Shown here: piece after piece, positions 1-12,033 of the stretch
Layout: the number at the start of each line of letters is the position of its first letter
Position numbering within the stretch: the first letter of the stretch is position 1
Assembly: GCA_023627715.1 (NCBI GenBank)
Contig: JAMAHW010000023.1
Location: 372,001-436,000 of the forward strand
Origin: Periconia sp. R9002
Lineage: Eukaryota > Ascomycota > Dothideomycetes > Pleosporales > Periconiaceae
Direction of reading: 5' to 3'
Length of the DNA stretch: 64,000 nucleotides
Translations under genes and position numbers: made by a program
Notes under the pieces: model-generated
Databases searched by the model: none
Seen by the model: only the letters and a program-made list of their open reading frames with translations
Told to the model about the DNA's origin: nothing

Positions 1-1156
1 ACTTAAGTTATTAGTCTGCTCCGGTCTCCCGGACTTGATGATGTGCAATAGTCTTCGAGCACCTGAATCTGACTGCTTAGCGCCCGACAGGCTTTCGTAC
101 ACCAGGCTGTTGTACGTAATATCGAAGGATCCGGCTTCTGGAAGATGGGTCCAGCCAATCACCTGTGGCAGATTCGTGAAAGTTTCTGTGTCACTATATA
201 AGTATTATTACCACTGTTTCTCGAGAACTTGGCAAAGATACTTACAAGGTGAGCCGAGTCCCATGCGTCAAAGGTCTGCTCTCGTTTATCGTGGATGGGA
301 AGGTTGTCGGGTCGGTGTACATAGTCTTTGCCCAATTTTTATATGGCGTGTTTGGGCGCGGTATCATTAGCACTGCCGCGGATGGTCCAACGAGTGCGCT
401 TAATAGTAGAAGTATCACAAACGTAGATAGGAAAAGTACTTTGCGCCATCCGTAGAACCCTCGTGCTCGAATACTGGCCCAAAAATCTAAAGACCACAGG
501 TAAGACAATTGCATTGTTCGCGGAACGCCAGAAAGGACACCCAATGGCACATAGCCGTTCAATGCGAGCGATCGGATGATGTAGAGACTAACGTCCGCAA
601 TCGAAGCCTGCATCAGCAATTCGTGAAACTTCGCCACGAACTGTAAAAGCGTGGCTGACCCGAAATGGCCGCCAACCCAGTATTTGGACCAGAAAAGCAC
701 AAGTAGTGTCATTGCACCGATTAATGGAAGAAGGTGGAGGAAGCTGTGCAAGACGGCCATAGTTCGACTTTGATGTATTGCGATTTTGCGATGCTCAGTT
801 TTGGACTTCCAGGCAAGGAACGAATAAGGCAAAAGGCCAAGGATCTGTAATCGAAGCTGGCGTAAAATTGAAATCGCCCTCAAGGAGTACACACTTGGTG
901 TGGAATCTTTGCCGCCCTCATTTTCTGTTTCCGTCCCCATTGCATGCTGCCTGATTGACGGAAACGGGTATCTTATGTGATCGAAAAATCTACGCCACTG
1001 CGTTTTTCGAGACCGATTCTCTCGATAACTTCGAGCATTGGCGTTTGGCTGTTGACCTGGACCCGGTTTCTGATCTTCAAAAGGGGTTGAAGGCTCCAAC
1101 ACAGACTCGCTTGAAAGAGCTTCAGAGGTTTCATGAAATTGTACCTCTGTCTTCAT
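1..1156 (-). CDS. Fungal multi-pass membrane protein, unknown function (partial at left edge)
   Basis: Two exons are visible on the minus strand. Exon 1 runs from the ATG at 1156 to 246 and ends at a GTAAGT donor. A 51-bp intron (195-245) ends in TATAG, and exon 2 stays open from 193 to the window edge, so the C-terminus lies outside. The apparent stop just after 246 is inside the intron. The N-terminal ~70 residues are polar (Ser/Glu/Arg-rich) and probably cytosolic. Hydrophobic segments follow, including one near PLIGAMTLLVLFW and one near FVILLLLSALVGPSAAVLMI, with the phrase GGHFGSATLLQFVAKFHELL between them. The sequence resembles an uncharacterised ascomycete membrane family, and I do not know its function. 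An upstream exon cannot be excluded, because the frame is open to 1210 without an earlier ATG. Confidence 0.7.
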
Positions 1157-2053
1157 GATGTCATCAGATGTACCTAGGGCGAGGCTTGTGTGGATGAAAA
1201 GCACACTCAATCCTGTAGATCATGAAAATTGGGGCGAGTCATCATTTGTAAAGGACGTTCAGCGGAGAACAGGGATCATATAAAAAGTATTACAGCTAGA
1301 CTCGATTCGCTGAAGCCTGAAACACGTTGTGTTGGGGAATGAGACAATGCGAGTAGGATTTGGGGGCGGAGATGTGGCACAGCCAGATGTGGGCGATGCC
1401 GGATGTCGTGTTGAGAAAGCAAGAAAGACAAAAATAACTTGAAAACATCAACGGATGCAGGGATGGATAACGCGAGGACAAAACAGTTAGGAACTATCTT
1501 TATTTCTATGTGGTAGAAGAGAAGACTATTAAAGTTCATGGCTGAATTCTTTGCATTCCATGATATAGTCTAGCATATGTAAGAAGACCAGTATTGCAGT
1601 GCAACTCTTCAAATTTGACCTAATTGGCATGGTCAGCATGCGGTATTCTGCATCCGGTGCCACGATGCTCAATAGGTTTCCAATCACCGCTCGCGAGTCT
1701 GGCATTTCCCCTATTGCGACACTGTCGTCCTCCCTGTATGCCCAGCCGTTTTGCCATTACGACCTAAGTAACGGCGCGAGTTTGTACCTCCCTCGCGGGT
1801 CTCATTTTCTGCAATCTTAGTGCTGCAATCTTAGCGCTCCTCGGATTGGGCCACCGATGCGCTTTCCCTGACCCTAGGCGATATAGGCCAACAATGTAGC
1901 AGGAACCGCCCGTTTCATTATGCAGTGCCAATATAGAGTAATTATCTGGCGCCCTGAAGCTCCTGAATTGGTGTTCTGCGGACTTTGTACTTTTTACAAA
2001 GTCCCATGTTGATGTCCACATATTTTGAATCGGAGTTGGGGAGGGGATAAGCA
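1157..2053. other. Intergenic, no supported gene
   Basis: This lies between two minus-strand genes. It must hold the 3' end of the DUF6601 transcript and the promoter of the membrane-protein gene. Short open frames here show no family resemblance or coherent splicing. Confidence 0.5.
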
Positions 2054-3175
2054 TCATACCCCATCGCGCTGGAGCCTCCGTCGAACTTGTATTCTGATCA
2101 TGTGCCCTAGGTTGTATAATATGAATACAGCCAATACGCACAATATCCCCAAAACTGCGGCCATTGGGGCAAAGATAGAGAACAGGGAGAAGATGGAGGA
2201 CGTAAGGTTAAAGGCGTTGCTATCGGCAAGATATCTGGTCCCGAGCCCAACCTGCATCGCAGAAAGCACGATGGTTGCATAGGCAAAAATGGCGATAAGT
2301 GAGTTGACGTTCTCCTGAAGAAAAGCTGCGATACAGTATTAGCATTTACATGTTCGCATGCTTTACCTCGTTACATACATCTATAGGTGGTACAACTGGA
2401 CAGATAGCCCCTAAGTTGCCCCAAACGGAATCGATATATCCAATTCAGGCGCCCTACTCGCAGTTCTCCGTATAGAAACCGGTGGTTCACGATCTCCTTG
2501 TTGTCGACAATCGCCGCAACGCTCCGTGGTTCATTTGATCGTGTTCTAGAGGGGGCTGGTCTCAACATGACTTCTCTGGCCAAGACTAGCCAATTAGGCC
2601 AAGTCATCTCTGGAGGCAGAAGCCCAAGGGTTTTGGCAAGTGTGAAGTCGCTCTCCCGTTCTACCAAGGCGATCCAGCTAAGGAGAAACCCGAGTGCTAC
2701 CCGATAGAGGTGAGGGTGTGGGCATAGGCTCGCCCGCCAGAAATTAGACGACAGCAAATATCTTGGAAGAGGTTTTATCAAAATCCGAGAAGGTGACCAG
2801 ACAAGATGAAGATCCATTTGCTCGGTCAAGACAATGTTTCTCTTTTTTAGAATCTGATAGTGAAGCGCACGTGGCGAGCCGGGCAGCCCCACCAGCCACA
2901 TCCACTTATGGACACGGTTAAGTCGGGCAACGTCTAAGTCCACCTCTAAAAATTGGAGCGCATCTTCTTCAAGGACAAAATGGATTTCGTGATGTTTGTC
3001 TCGAAACGTTGCCGGCAAAAGCGGGGTTGGGGCTTGATCATGAACGCTTGATTTCAGCACATCTGTCCACAAAGGGCTTTCGAGAACGTATTCATGTTTC
3101 TAGCTGGGTTAGTCTGGAGTTGGTATTGCGATGAATCATTTTATCATCAGTGCTTACGGTAGTGTTAATAGCCAT
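2054..3175 (-). CDS. DUF6601 family fungal membrane protein
   Basis: This is a three-exon minus-strand gene. Exon 1 (3175-3158) codes for only six residues (MAINTT). Exon 2 is 3099-2379 and exon 3 is 2325-2054; introns are 58 and 53 bp with GTAAGC and GTATGT donors. The spliced product is 336 residues. The order of motifs is that of DUF6601: an N-terminal globular part with WLVGLPG and LHLVW, then KPLPRYLLSSNFW, then a helical middle (WIALVERESDF, YGELRVGRLNWIYR), and two C-terminal membrane helices around the LSAMQVGL motif and a long hydrophobic stretch before RIQVRRRLQ. The junction YRS|FLQENVNSL restores the family pattern, which supports the second splice. The function is unknown in this family. 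The divergent neighbour on the right is the large NLR-like gene. Confidence 0.85.
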
Positions 3176-3371
3176 GACTATCACACATAGCTCCAGGAAT
3201 GGAAATTGTGGAAGGGTTCTTGATAGGAATTAGGAACCAGTAAGTGAGGGGATAAGGGAGGGAAAAAAGGCGCTTGGTCATCCGCTACCCGACGGGTCCA
3301 ACCGATCGGACATAGACGCCCGACCTCGTAAATCCACTAATAGAGTAATGATCACTTTTGGCCCCCAAATC

Positions 3372-3372
<1 letters not shown>

Positions 3373-3422
<50 letters not shown>
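3373..3422 (+). repeat. 50-base poly(A) tract
   Basis: An uninterrupted run of A from 3373 to 3422 sits in the divergent interval between DUF6601 and the NLR-like gene. It could be the tail of an old retroposed copy, a tract in a promoter, or a sequencing or assembly artefact. I see no clear target-site duplication around it. Confidence 0.95.
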
Positions 3423-3425
<3 letters not shown>

Positions 3426-3459
3426 TGGGTCTGGGATACTCGCATTCTATCCCAGCCTT
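3421..3459. repeat. Inverted repeat directly after the poly(A) tract
   Basis: AAGGCTGGG at 3421-3429 is matched by its reverse complement CCCAGCCTT at 3451-3459, with a 21-base loop. The arms abut the poly(A) tract. The position is too far from either neighbouring stop codon to call it a terminator. Confidence 0.6.
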
Positions 3460-3909
3460 CAAGCAATTTGTATGACAACGTAGAGGTGGTCACTGGGTTT
3501 GAATTGTGAAGTGTGTTGCAATTGATTGATGCTTCGTGCTTCTGATCATCTACTCTTATTTCTGCACTATGTATACATCCCCACTTTTTCCAGCGAAGCA
3601 AATCCGATGGGGCGTAATTGGGCGTAACAGGGGTGCAAACGGTCTGCATTTGCCATTCTGTGTACGTGAGAGCTAGACTAATTAGGCCACTTTAATATTA
3701 GGCTCCGCTGTCGCCCCTGATTATAACACGCGCAGATCCTATGTTGCTCTTCACCCCTCTAACACCGTGATTCACGCTCAGAGATACAGTTGTGGCTGTT
3801 TTGGCCATATGTATTGCGCAGAGTAAATTGGTTGGACGTCGACTTGGATGGGAGAAGCAGATTGTCACCTATCGTTCACCTAGCCGTTCGGTTGCCGCGG
3901 CCCCACAAC

Positions 3910-6900
3910 ATGGCAGCAACAACAGCAGAGAAGCCACCGGTGGCAGCGAAGAAGCCGGGGATTTTTGAAAAAAGGGTGAGATTTTCCTGAGCAACAATTT
4001 CCAGCATGATTAGAACTAACAATCAAAAGGATGTGAGGCCGGGCCTGCATCAGGTTTACCCAGACCCAAGCAAGCCTGGGAACAACAAGTTCAGTGTAGA
4101 GTAAGTTCGTATGAACAAGCTATGCGTTACCTTCAATATCTGATCATAAAGGATCATCGCCATCCCTGGACTGGGAGCTGATGCGAATTACACATGGATC
4201 CGGGAAAAAGTCCATTGGCTACGAGATGAACACATGCTCGCTAACAAGATCTCGAATGCGCGCATTAGTGTGTTGGAATACGCATCACAGTGGTTTGGAA
4301 AGGGAGCAGTCGACCAAAGGGTGGACCAGGTCGCCGAGAAGTTACTCTACTACATCAAGCAGAACCGAAGTGTAAGTCTCGTGATGCGACATTACTTTCG
4401 TCGCTTACACGAGAGAAGGATCACACCAAAACTCCCATCATTTTCTTGGCTCATTGCCTCGGGGGTATCATACTCGAGAAAGCTCTCGTGTTGTCGCGAT
4501 TGAGGCAGGCCATTTTCCCCAGTATATTCCCGTATATTGTCGGGTGCATCTTTCTAGGAACGCCTTTCCGCGGCACCAAAACTCAGAAAAAAGCCCTCGC
4601 TCTCGCAAACATGGCCGAGATGGTTGGCTTGGGGGTTGCCTCTAGTCTGCTCAAAGTGCTCGAAGAAGACTCTGAACTATTAATGGACATGCTGAACGAC
4701 TTTGTACGGCTGACCAAAGAAGCGCAAATCAGAGTGTTTTGCTTCTATGAGGCCCAGAAAAGCAACATCATGTCTCCATTCACGAAAAGCGCCCTTGTGA
4801 AACAGCAAGAGAAAATAGTGGATAGAGCGCATGCCACGTTTCCAGGCGTAGAAAGCCTCGACTTGGACTCGGACCATTTCAGCATGAACAAATACGCCAG
4901 CCCCAAGGACGCAAACTTCGATTTGGTTGCAGGGCAGATCAAAGAGACCGCCAGTCGCGCTGGACGCATCATCAAATCACGCGAAAATTCCGCATCACAG
5001 AAGCTGGTTAACGAAAGTAAGTATCTCGAGCTACTGGATTTATTGCGCGAAAACATTTCCGATTTGGACGCTGTAGTCAAAGGGCTATACAGACGCAAGA
5101 ATATCGCCGACGTTGCCGCTACAGCCAATATGACGCAATCAGAGAGCAAAGAGAGCAGTTCGTCATGGATAATGGAAGACGAGGCCTTTCGGAAATGGAG
5201 AGAAGTGAAGCATTCGCAGCTCCTTTGGATTCATGGACCTACAGTGCAGAAAAGTATAGCGACTTCGGTTATCGAGGATCTGGAAAAGATGAGCCTCGGC
5301 ACTACCGACGAACAAGATGCTCTTGTTCTTTCGTTCTTCTGTGCTGAGTCAGATGAATATCGGAGAGCTCTTCCGAGCGTGCTAAAGCTGCTGATTCGGC
5401 AGATGATTGCGTTTGACCAGGATCTGGCGGTACATCTACTCTCCGACAGTAAGGACTCAAAGAAATCTGGAAAGCAGGACTTTGACAAAGAGGCCCTCAA
5501 CAAAACTGCTGTGGTATGGGATATTTTGCAAAATATGGTTACAAGCTACTCTGGCCGCGTTTATATCTTATTATACGGAGTGGATGAATTGGCCGAAGAG
5601 TCATTGGATCAGTTAATGGGCTATCTGAAAGATGTGCCCAGCAAAAACGAACCGCCGGACGAGCAAAACGAAGAGCCTGCGGTTAAATGGGTTTTGCTTA
5701 CCCGTTTAAAACGGCCTGATGTGATCAAAGCACTCACGAATAAGGCACATGAGATCGATTTTGCTGACGAAAAGAACGCCGAAAAGGTTAATGATGACCT
5801 TTGGGGCCATATCTCTCTACAAGTTGATCAACTCGAAATCTCAGCCCCTCTGAAGTACTTCCTAAAACGCCATATCCATTCTCGCGCACAAGGAAACGAA
5901 GTATATGTCAGTTTAGTAATCCAGGAGGTTAAGAACAAGCAGGCCATGGGCCAAGTTCAACATGCAGACATTCGCGCCCTTCTAGAGTCCTTCCCTTACG
6001 GGCTCACGAATATGTACGAGCATATTCGAAAACGCGTTTTGACACCGAGCTCAGAGGGCATCGAGTATACCAAAGAAATCTTGCGTTGCTTAGTTCTTGC
6101 ACAGCGTGCGCCGACTATGCGCGAGCTCGCTATCATGGCCGATTTGCCGCACGAAGACGGAACAGATTTGGAGACACTGAAGAGATATGTCATACAATGT
6201 GGCTCTTTCGTTACCCTGCGCGGAGTTGACTATGACGAGGAGGCAATGACTGTGGAATGGATCGATAGTACCGCGAGGATACACTTGGAGAACTTCGCCA
6301 AGGATGAATTGGCGATAGATCTAAGAAAAATGCAGCACGGCATCATCGCTCTTCGATGTCTTCAGTATGTTTATACATACACCAGCAGCCTTGCCCAGAC
6401 AGATGATGATCAAAATGATGCACAAGAGGATTCCGATACCGATGAAGACGATGATGAGAGCGAGGCGAATTCGGAGACCCGGAGCGAAGGTGCTGGCGGA
6501 TCCAGCGGCACTCACGACGCGGAAGACCTTCAAGAGGCCGAACATGATAACGAGGAACCTACGGAGAATAAACAAACGGCTCTGAGATACCCAATGGAGA
6601 ACTGGCTCGAACATGCGAAACTGAGTGATTCTGATGTCATCTCTGAGTTTGGAACTACACACGCCTTTTGGGAAAAGGATTCACCCCTACGACAAACTTG
6701 GTGGGATAGCCATACCTCCTTGCATATGTTCGAGAGCCAGACAAACGTATCTGCTCTTCATGTCGCTGCGCTTGCTGCTTACCCGGCTCTGGTCGAGTAC
6801 TGTGAGTCACCAACTTTTCTTTGCATGTCCAAGCCACAACGCTAATACGAGATCGAAGTGCTCAAAAACGGATGGGAAGATGATATTCACCATGAAGACT

Positions 6901-9900
6901 CGTTTGGCTATCAGCCCTTGGGTGCAGCATGCTATATAGGAAACAACGAAATCGTCCACCAGATTCTAGATGCAGGGGCCGATATTCACTTTGTAAGTGA
7001 GAGTCCCGATGCAGAGTTCAAAGTCACTGCTATACAGACCGCCGCAGAAGAAGGGCATCTTGAGATTGTTCAAACCCTTCTCAACAGAGGAGCGGACATC
7101 AATGTCATATCTAAGGACTGGGGTACTCCTTTGTAAGTTTCGACGCTTTTCATTATGAGTGCAGCGTATGGTTTTCCAAACTTACCTTTGAGTAACAGAT
7201 ACGTGGCCTGCGAATATAATTTCATCGAAGTGATTCGGCTTTTACTTGACAATAAGGCCGATCCCAACCTCAAAGGCGGTTCAGAGTTAAGAGCGATTAA
7301 TGTGGCTGCTTGGAATGGGAATGTGGAAGCTATGCAACTGCTCCTTGATCACGGTGCCGACGTGGACCCAGATGACGAGTATTGGTATGGGTCGGCTTTA
7401 GGTGTTGCCTCAAGGTGTGACCCTCTTACATTTACAGAATCTTTACATTTACTCACGATTTCGTAGGAGAGGTCATGCAGAGGCCGTTAAGCTTCTTCTG
7501 TCCAAAGGCTGGAGCCCCACTAAAAGTATTAAGAACTATGGGTCATTTCTGACCTGTGCAGCGTAAGTCCACACCGTTTTTCATCGGAGTTTATCTAATC
7601 CCAGACAGGACATATGGGCACTCGAAAGTTGTGGAGCTGCTACTGGCTAAAGAAGTCCGGGCTACGGTGTTAGAGCAAGCATTGGCAGGTACGCAGACCG
7701 GGAAATTTTCGTTTGGATCTATATACTCACAGAATGATAGCGAGCTCTCAAAACGGCAAGGCTGAAGTTGTTCAACTCATTCTCGCGAAAAAGCCGGATA
7801 TCCGCCACGAGAGAGCATTCGTACTTGCAGCCACGTACGGGAGAGATCAAGTTGTTGAACTTTTGTTTGCCAAGGGCTTAAGCCAGGAGAAACTCGACGA
7901 AGCCCTTTATGTCGCTGCTGATCATGAGCGCGAGTCCACAGTGAACCTTCTTTTGTCTTATGGAGCGAATCCAAACGCCGAAGGTGAAATGTCAGTAACC
8001 ATGATATCAGTGTATTTTAAAGAGAGGCAGCGGTTCTAACATTAATAGATACGGCTGCACGTTGACTGCCAGCGCTTACGATGGTACGGCGAACATCATG
8101 AAAGCCCTTATCGACGCTGGCGCGGACGTCAATAAGGAAGGAGGAGACTATGGAACTCCCCTACAAGCTGCTGCGTACGTCCACATCCTACCTTGCGCCT
8201 CTCGGCCGATATTGCTAACTGATGAAGATTATTCGGGAATGCCGATAACGTAAAATTGCTCCTGAATCACGGTGCACGCCTCAATGAAGACCCTATTGGA
8301 ATTTATGGGTTTCCGTTACAGGCGGCAGCAGAAAAACAGAATCTGGCTACCGTGCAGCTTCTGTTGGATAACCAGTCTGACGTGAATGCTTTCGGGGGTA
8401 AATATAGCTACGCGCTTATGTTAGTTCGCATCTTGGTCAAACCTTATTTTGAAATACTAACATGATGCAGCGCTGGCGCCTCAGACAGCGACATTATGAA
8501 AGTCCTCCTCGAATATGGAGCAGATCCCAACGTAAGCGGGGGCGAAGACAATAGACCGGCCATTGTGATAGCTGCAGAGAAGCTCTGGGTAGATGATATG
8601 AAGTTGATTTTGGAAAAGGGGGCCGACATCAACGCTACCTGTGACAAGGGATCTACTGCTCTGATCGAATATGCGCTGATGCAATACACTGAAGGTTTGG
8701 AGATGTTGATATCCCGCGGAGCCGACATACATATATCAAGTCAGAAATGGGGAACTGCTCTTCATGCTGCCGCAAGCGCGGGATCTGAGGAGAGTTGTAA
8801 ATTGTTACTCGACGCCGGGGCGGATGTCACCGCTGAGGGCGGTCAATTCGGGACGCCTCTCGTAGCCGCGGCATACTCAGGTGATCTCAATACTCTACAG
8901 CTTATCCTGGATGCAGATGTCGACCAGATCAACATCAACAGAATATCTGGAGACGCGGGCACTGCACTTCAAGCTGCCTGTGAGTTTGGGCATGGAGATA
9001 TCGTTCAGAAACTTCTAGATCACGGGGTAGATGTCAACCTTCAACCTCCCAGCGGCGAGTCTGGCTATGCCCTTCACGCGGCTGCACATGCTGGAGAGTG
9101 GCTTATTGTTGACACGCTTCTCGAGCATGGTGCAGATGTCCATCTGGAAGGTGGAGAATACGGTTTTGCGCTCATCGCTGCTGCTTCTGGGAAGTCTGAC
9201 TCAGCCGAGTTTTGTGTGGAAAACCTTCTTGATCATGGAGCAAGTGTCTCAGCAGTCGCTTATGATGGGATTTTCCGCTCGGCCATTGCTGCCGCCGCTT
9301 TCGCCAACAACAACAGTTTATTGAAACTTCTCATCTCACGAGGAGGCGATGTCCATCAATCAGGTGGAAAATACGGCAGTCCGCTCATATGCGCTATGAT
9401 TAAGACCCCGGATGAGGACGATGAAACGGATGCTGCTGACACGACCTCCGATACTTGCGTTGATACACTTTTGCTCCATGGAGTGGATGTCAACTATCGA
9501 TCCAGCGGTAGATATCACACTGCGTTGATTGCCGCCTCATACTTTGATCGCTATGAATACGTCTTGAAGCTTCTTGATCGAGGCGCTGACATTCGCGTAT
9601 GCCACGATGGTCCGTACAGAAGCGCGATTTCTGCAGCGGCCATCAGAGGCAATCAGAAAATTCTCGAGAAATTTCTGGAGATGAACCCACCGAGCCAATT
9701 ACTCGATGATGCTCTTGTCGAGTCATGCGCTCATCGTCAATCCTCAAGCGTAAAATGCCTATTGCAAAAGGGAGCTTATATCTACGCAAGACATCACCAA
9801 CTGGGCACGGCAATGGAGGCGCTCACCAACCCACAGCCTGACGCGTACAACTCGGATGAAGATATTAATTCCGATAGTGATGACGACAGTTCCGATGAAG

Positions 9901-10133
9901 ATGATTCGGATGACGAAGATGTGGATTGGGAAGGTGACGGGCAATCGATAGCGGAAAGTGACGATGAGAGCGTTTCAGACGTACCGGACGAAAATGGAGA
10001 CTCTGAGGAAGTCAAGATCCGGAAGCTTCTCGAGGAGATGATGCAGAGAGTGAAGCGGAACCCGACGGTCAAAAGATTCAACACGACCAAACGACGACAA
10101 GTCCCACCCAGCTTGAACCCAAACTACCACCAC

Positions 10134-10165
<32 letters not shown>

Positions 10166-11135
10166 ACTTTTTGGATCCAGTTATCACCAGTATGCTTCAC
10201 AGTCAAGTGGTTACATGCAACCTAGTAACTTGCCCTCATCTACTTCACCTTACAGCGCCTACCCACCTGTACCAAATTTACCTCCTCAGTATCTGCCTCG
10301 CCAAAATCTGCCGCACAACATGCCTCCTCAGAACGTATCTCTGCAGTACGCAAGTCCTCATAATACACCTCCTCAAAGTACACCATCCATTCCCCCTCTC
10401 CCTCAGAAACGCACCGTTTCTGGATTGATTCCCAGGAAACCAGTTTCTGGTGCAAACCCACAGCCACCTTCCGGACAAACTCCAAATGCACAGCATCCAG
10501 AAACGCAATACTATTCATATTCACAAGTTGAGGGTTCATCTCCACCGCCACAGCACCCCGCATCTCAAGACTATCTGCCCCAGAATTCCAGTCGGACAAG
10601 TACAAACAGTTCGCCGCAAATGAATCCCGGTCCGGTTGGGAGATATCAGCAGCGACAATCAACCTACGGCTCTCAAACCCAGAATTCGCCGCAACAAATG
10701 CAGAGTCCTTATGCCACTCCGCCCAGGCAACACAGCTATGCATCTTCTAGGCCCCAACCACCCTACAATTCACCTCCCCCGCCCCAACAACATCCCACTC
10801 CATCACGTTACCATCAGCCGCAATCGCAATCGCGGCCGCCACCATCCAACGCGTATCCTCAAGCATACCAGCAATACCCTGCCCAAACTCAGAGCCCACA
10901 GTCATATGGAACATCACAGACACAGTATCAAGCTTTTACATCGCAACAACATCCCATACAGAAACCGGACTACATGCCTTATAGTCAATCGTCGCAAAGC
11001 TCTTCGTCTGCCGCCTCTTTTCAGTCAGGGAGTACGTACTACGGAAATGGTCAGCAAACTATGTATAGTACGCCAAATTCCAGTCAGGCCAGTGAGCTCA
11101 ATTCGCAAGGATCTTACTATCAAAGTAGAAGATGA
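3910..11135 (+). CDS. NLR-like protein: alpha/beta-hydrolase, degenerate NACHT-like NTPase, ankyrin array, prion-like tail
   Basis: Twelve exons: 3910-3975, 4030-4100, 4152-4371, 4419-6801, 6859-7132, 7199-7414, 7467-7562, 7609-7688, 7741-7990, 8049-8174, 8228-8419 and 8471-11135, giving 2212 residues in one frame. Residues ~45-250 are an esterase-like alpha/beta-hydrolase (IPGLGADANYTW, then AHCLGG with Cys132 in the nucleophile position, then FLGTPFRG). A STAND/NACHT-like part follows (~370-700). Its Walker A is broken (WIHGPTVQKS, ~389) but it keeps a Walker B-like ILLYGVDEL (~500). There is an acidic linker, then a long ankyrin array (~895-1770), a second Asp/Glu/Ser-rich stretch (~1780-1830), a run of Gln (~1880) and ~330 residues rich in Gln, Pro, Ser, Tyr and Asn. 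Hydrolase-NTPase-ankyrin proteins are a known fungal NLR layout linked to non-self recognition; the role of this one is inference. Exon 9 uses acceptor GATAG at 7740 because the nearer CACAG would break the frame. Confidence 0.85.
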
Positions 11136-12033
11136 AAATGAATTATGGCATTGATTGATGTTTTTGATCAATGGAGGACGGGAAACCGTCACGTATGGGT
11201 AGGAAATGTATTAGCGTTGATCAATAATCACTTGAAAGCACTTTGACGCGAGATTAGACATTAATGATTGATATTAGTACGTTTGCTAAAGGATGTTTTA
11301 CCCTGAAAATCTTGACTGCTTGCTCGTTTCGATCATTTCATTACTTTCATCACTGCATCGCACAGCAATGCACAGGTGTGATTGCTCACGGTAGACACAC
11401 CAATAAGGAGTCACATGAACGTCCTGGCTGTGAACGTGCCCACCTTTTCAATTCGTACTGCCCTGATCAAGCACCCCTTCTTAACACCTGCAGCGTTTAT
11501 TGAAGACCCCGTCAAAGCTACCTAGGTACTTATCACGAACCTATCAGAACAAAGTCCGCGGTAACGCACAGACTCTACCTCGGGACGATTTGGACGACCT
11601 GTATGGATAGAACTAAATGCCAAGAAAGCTTGATAGTTTAGTTTGTCTGACTAAACTTTATACGACCTTTCCTCGTATGGTCAGTGCGCTGAGAAGAGTT
11701 TCGGACCTGTAAGATAACCCGATTATCCGTTTTCTGGCATTACGAGACTCTATCGGTCGAAATGACTAGCCGCTCGCTACAACTTGGATCCACCGCTACG
11801 TCCGTAAGAAAAAAGACGGCCCGATCCTTTTCCATCTACGCGTCCTAGAATCAGTTCATGTTGATATATAGTCGGAATAAAACCTCGCAATGGCTTTTTA
11901 CGTAGACAACAAACCAAACTCTCATCACCATCCAGTCTTTCACATTTGCAATCCATCCATACGTACACGATAAAACAGACTCTGCATCGAATCATCGTCC
12001 TTCACCTTCTCCAGCGTACAAATCAATTCAACA
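11136..12033. promoter_or_regulatory. Intergenic: 3' flank of the NLR-like gene and promoter of the FAD monooxygenase
   Basis: No gene is supported here. A TATA-like TATATAG lies at 11865-11871, about 170 bp before the monooxygenase ATG. The last ~90 bp before the ATG are rich in pyrimidine and CA, as in many fungal leaders. Confidence 0.4.

Noticed and set aside
1764..2141. 125-codon minus-strand frame overlapping the DUF6601 3' end
   Set aside because: It is in a different frame from the DUF6601 C-terminal membrane segment and has no similarity of its own.
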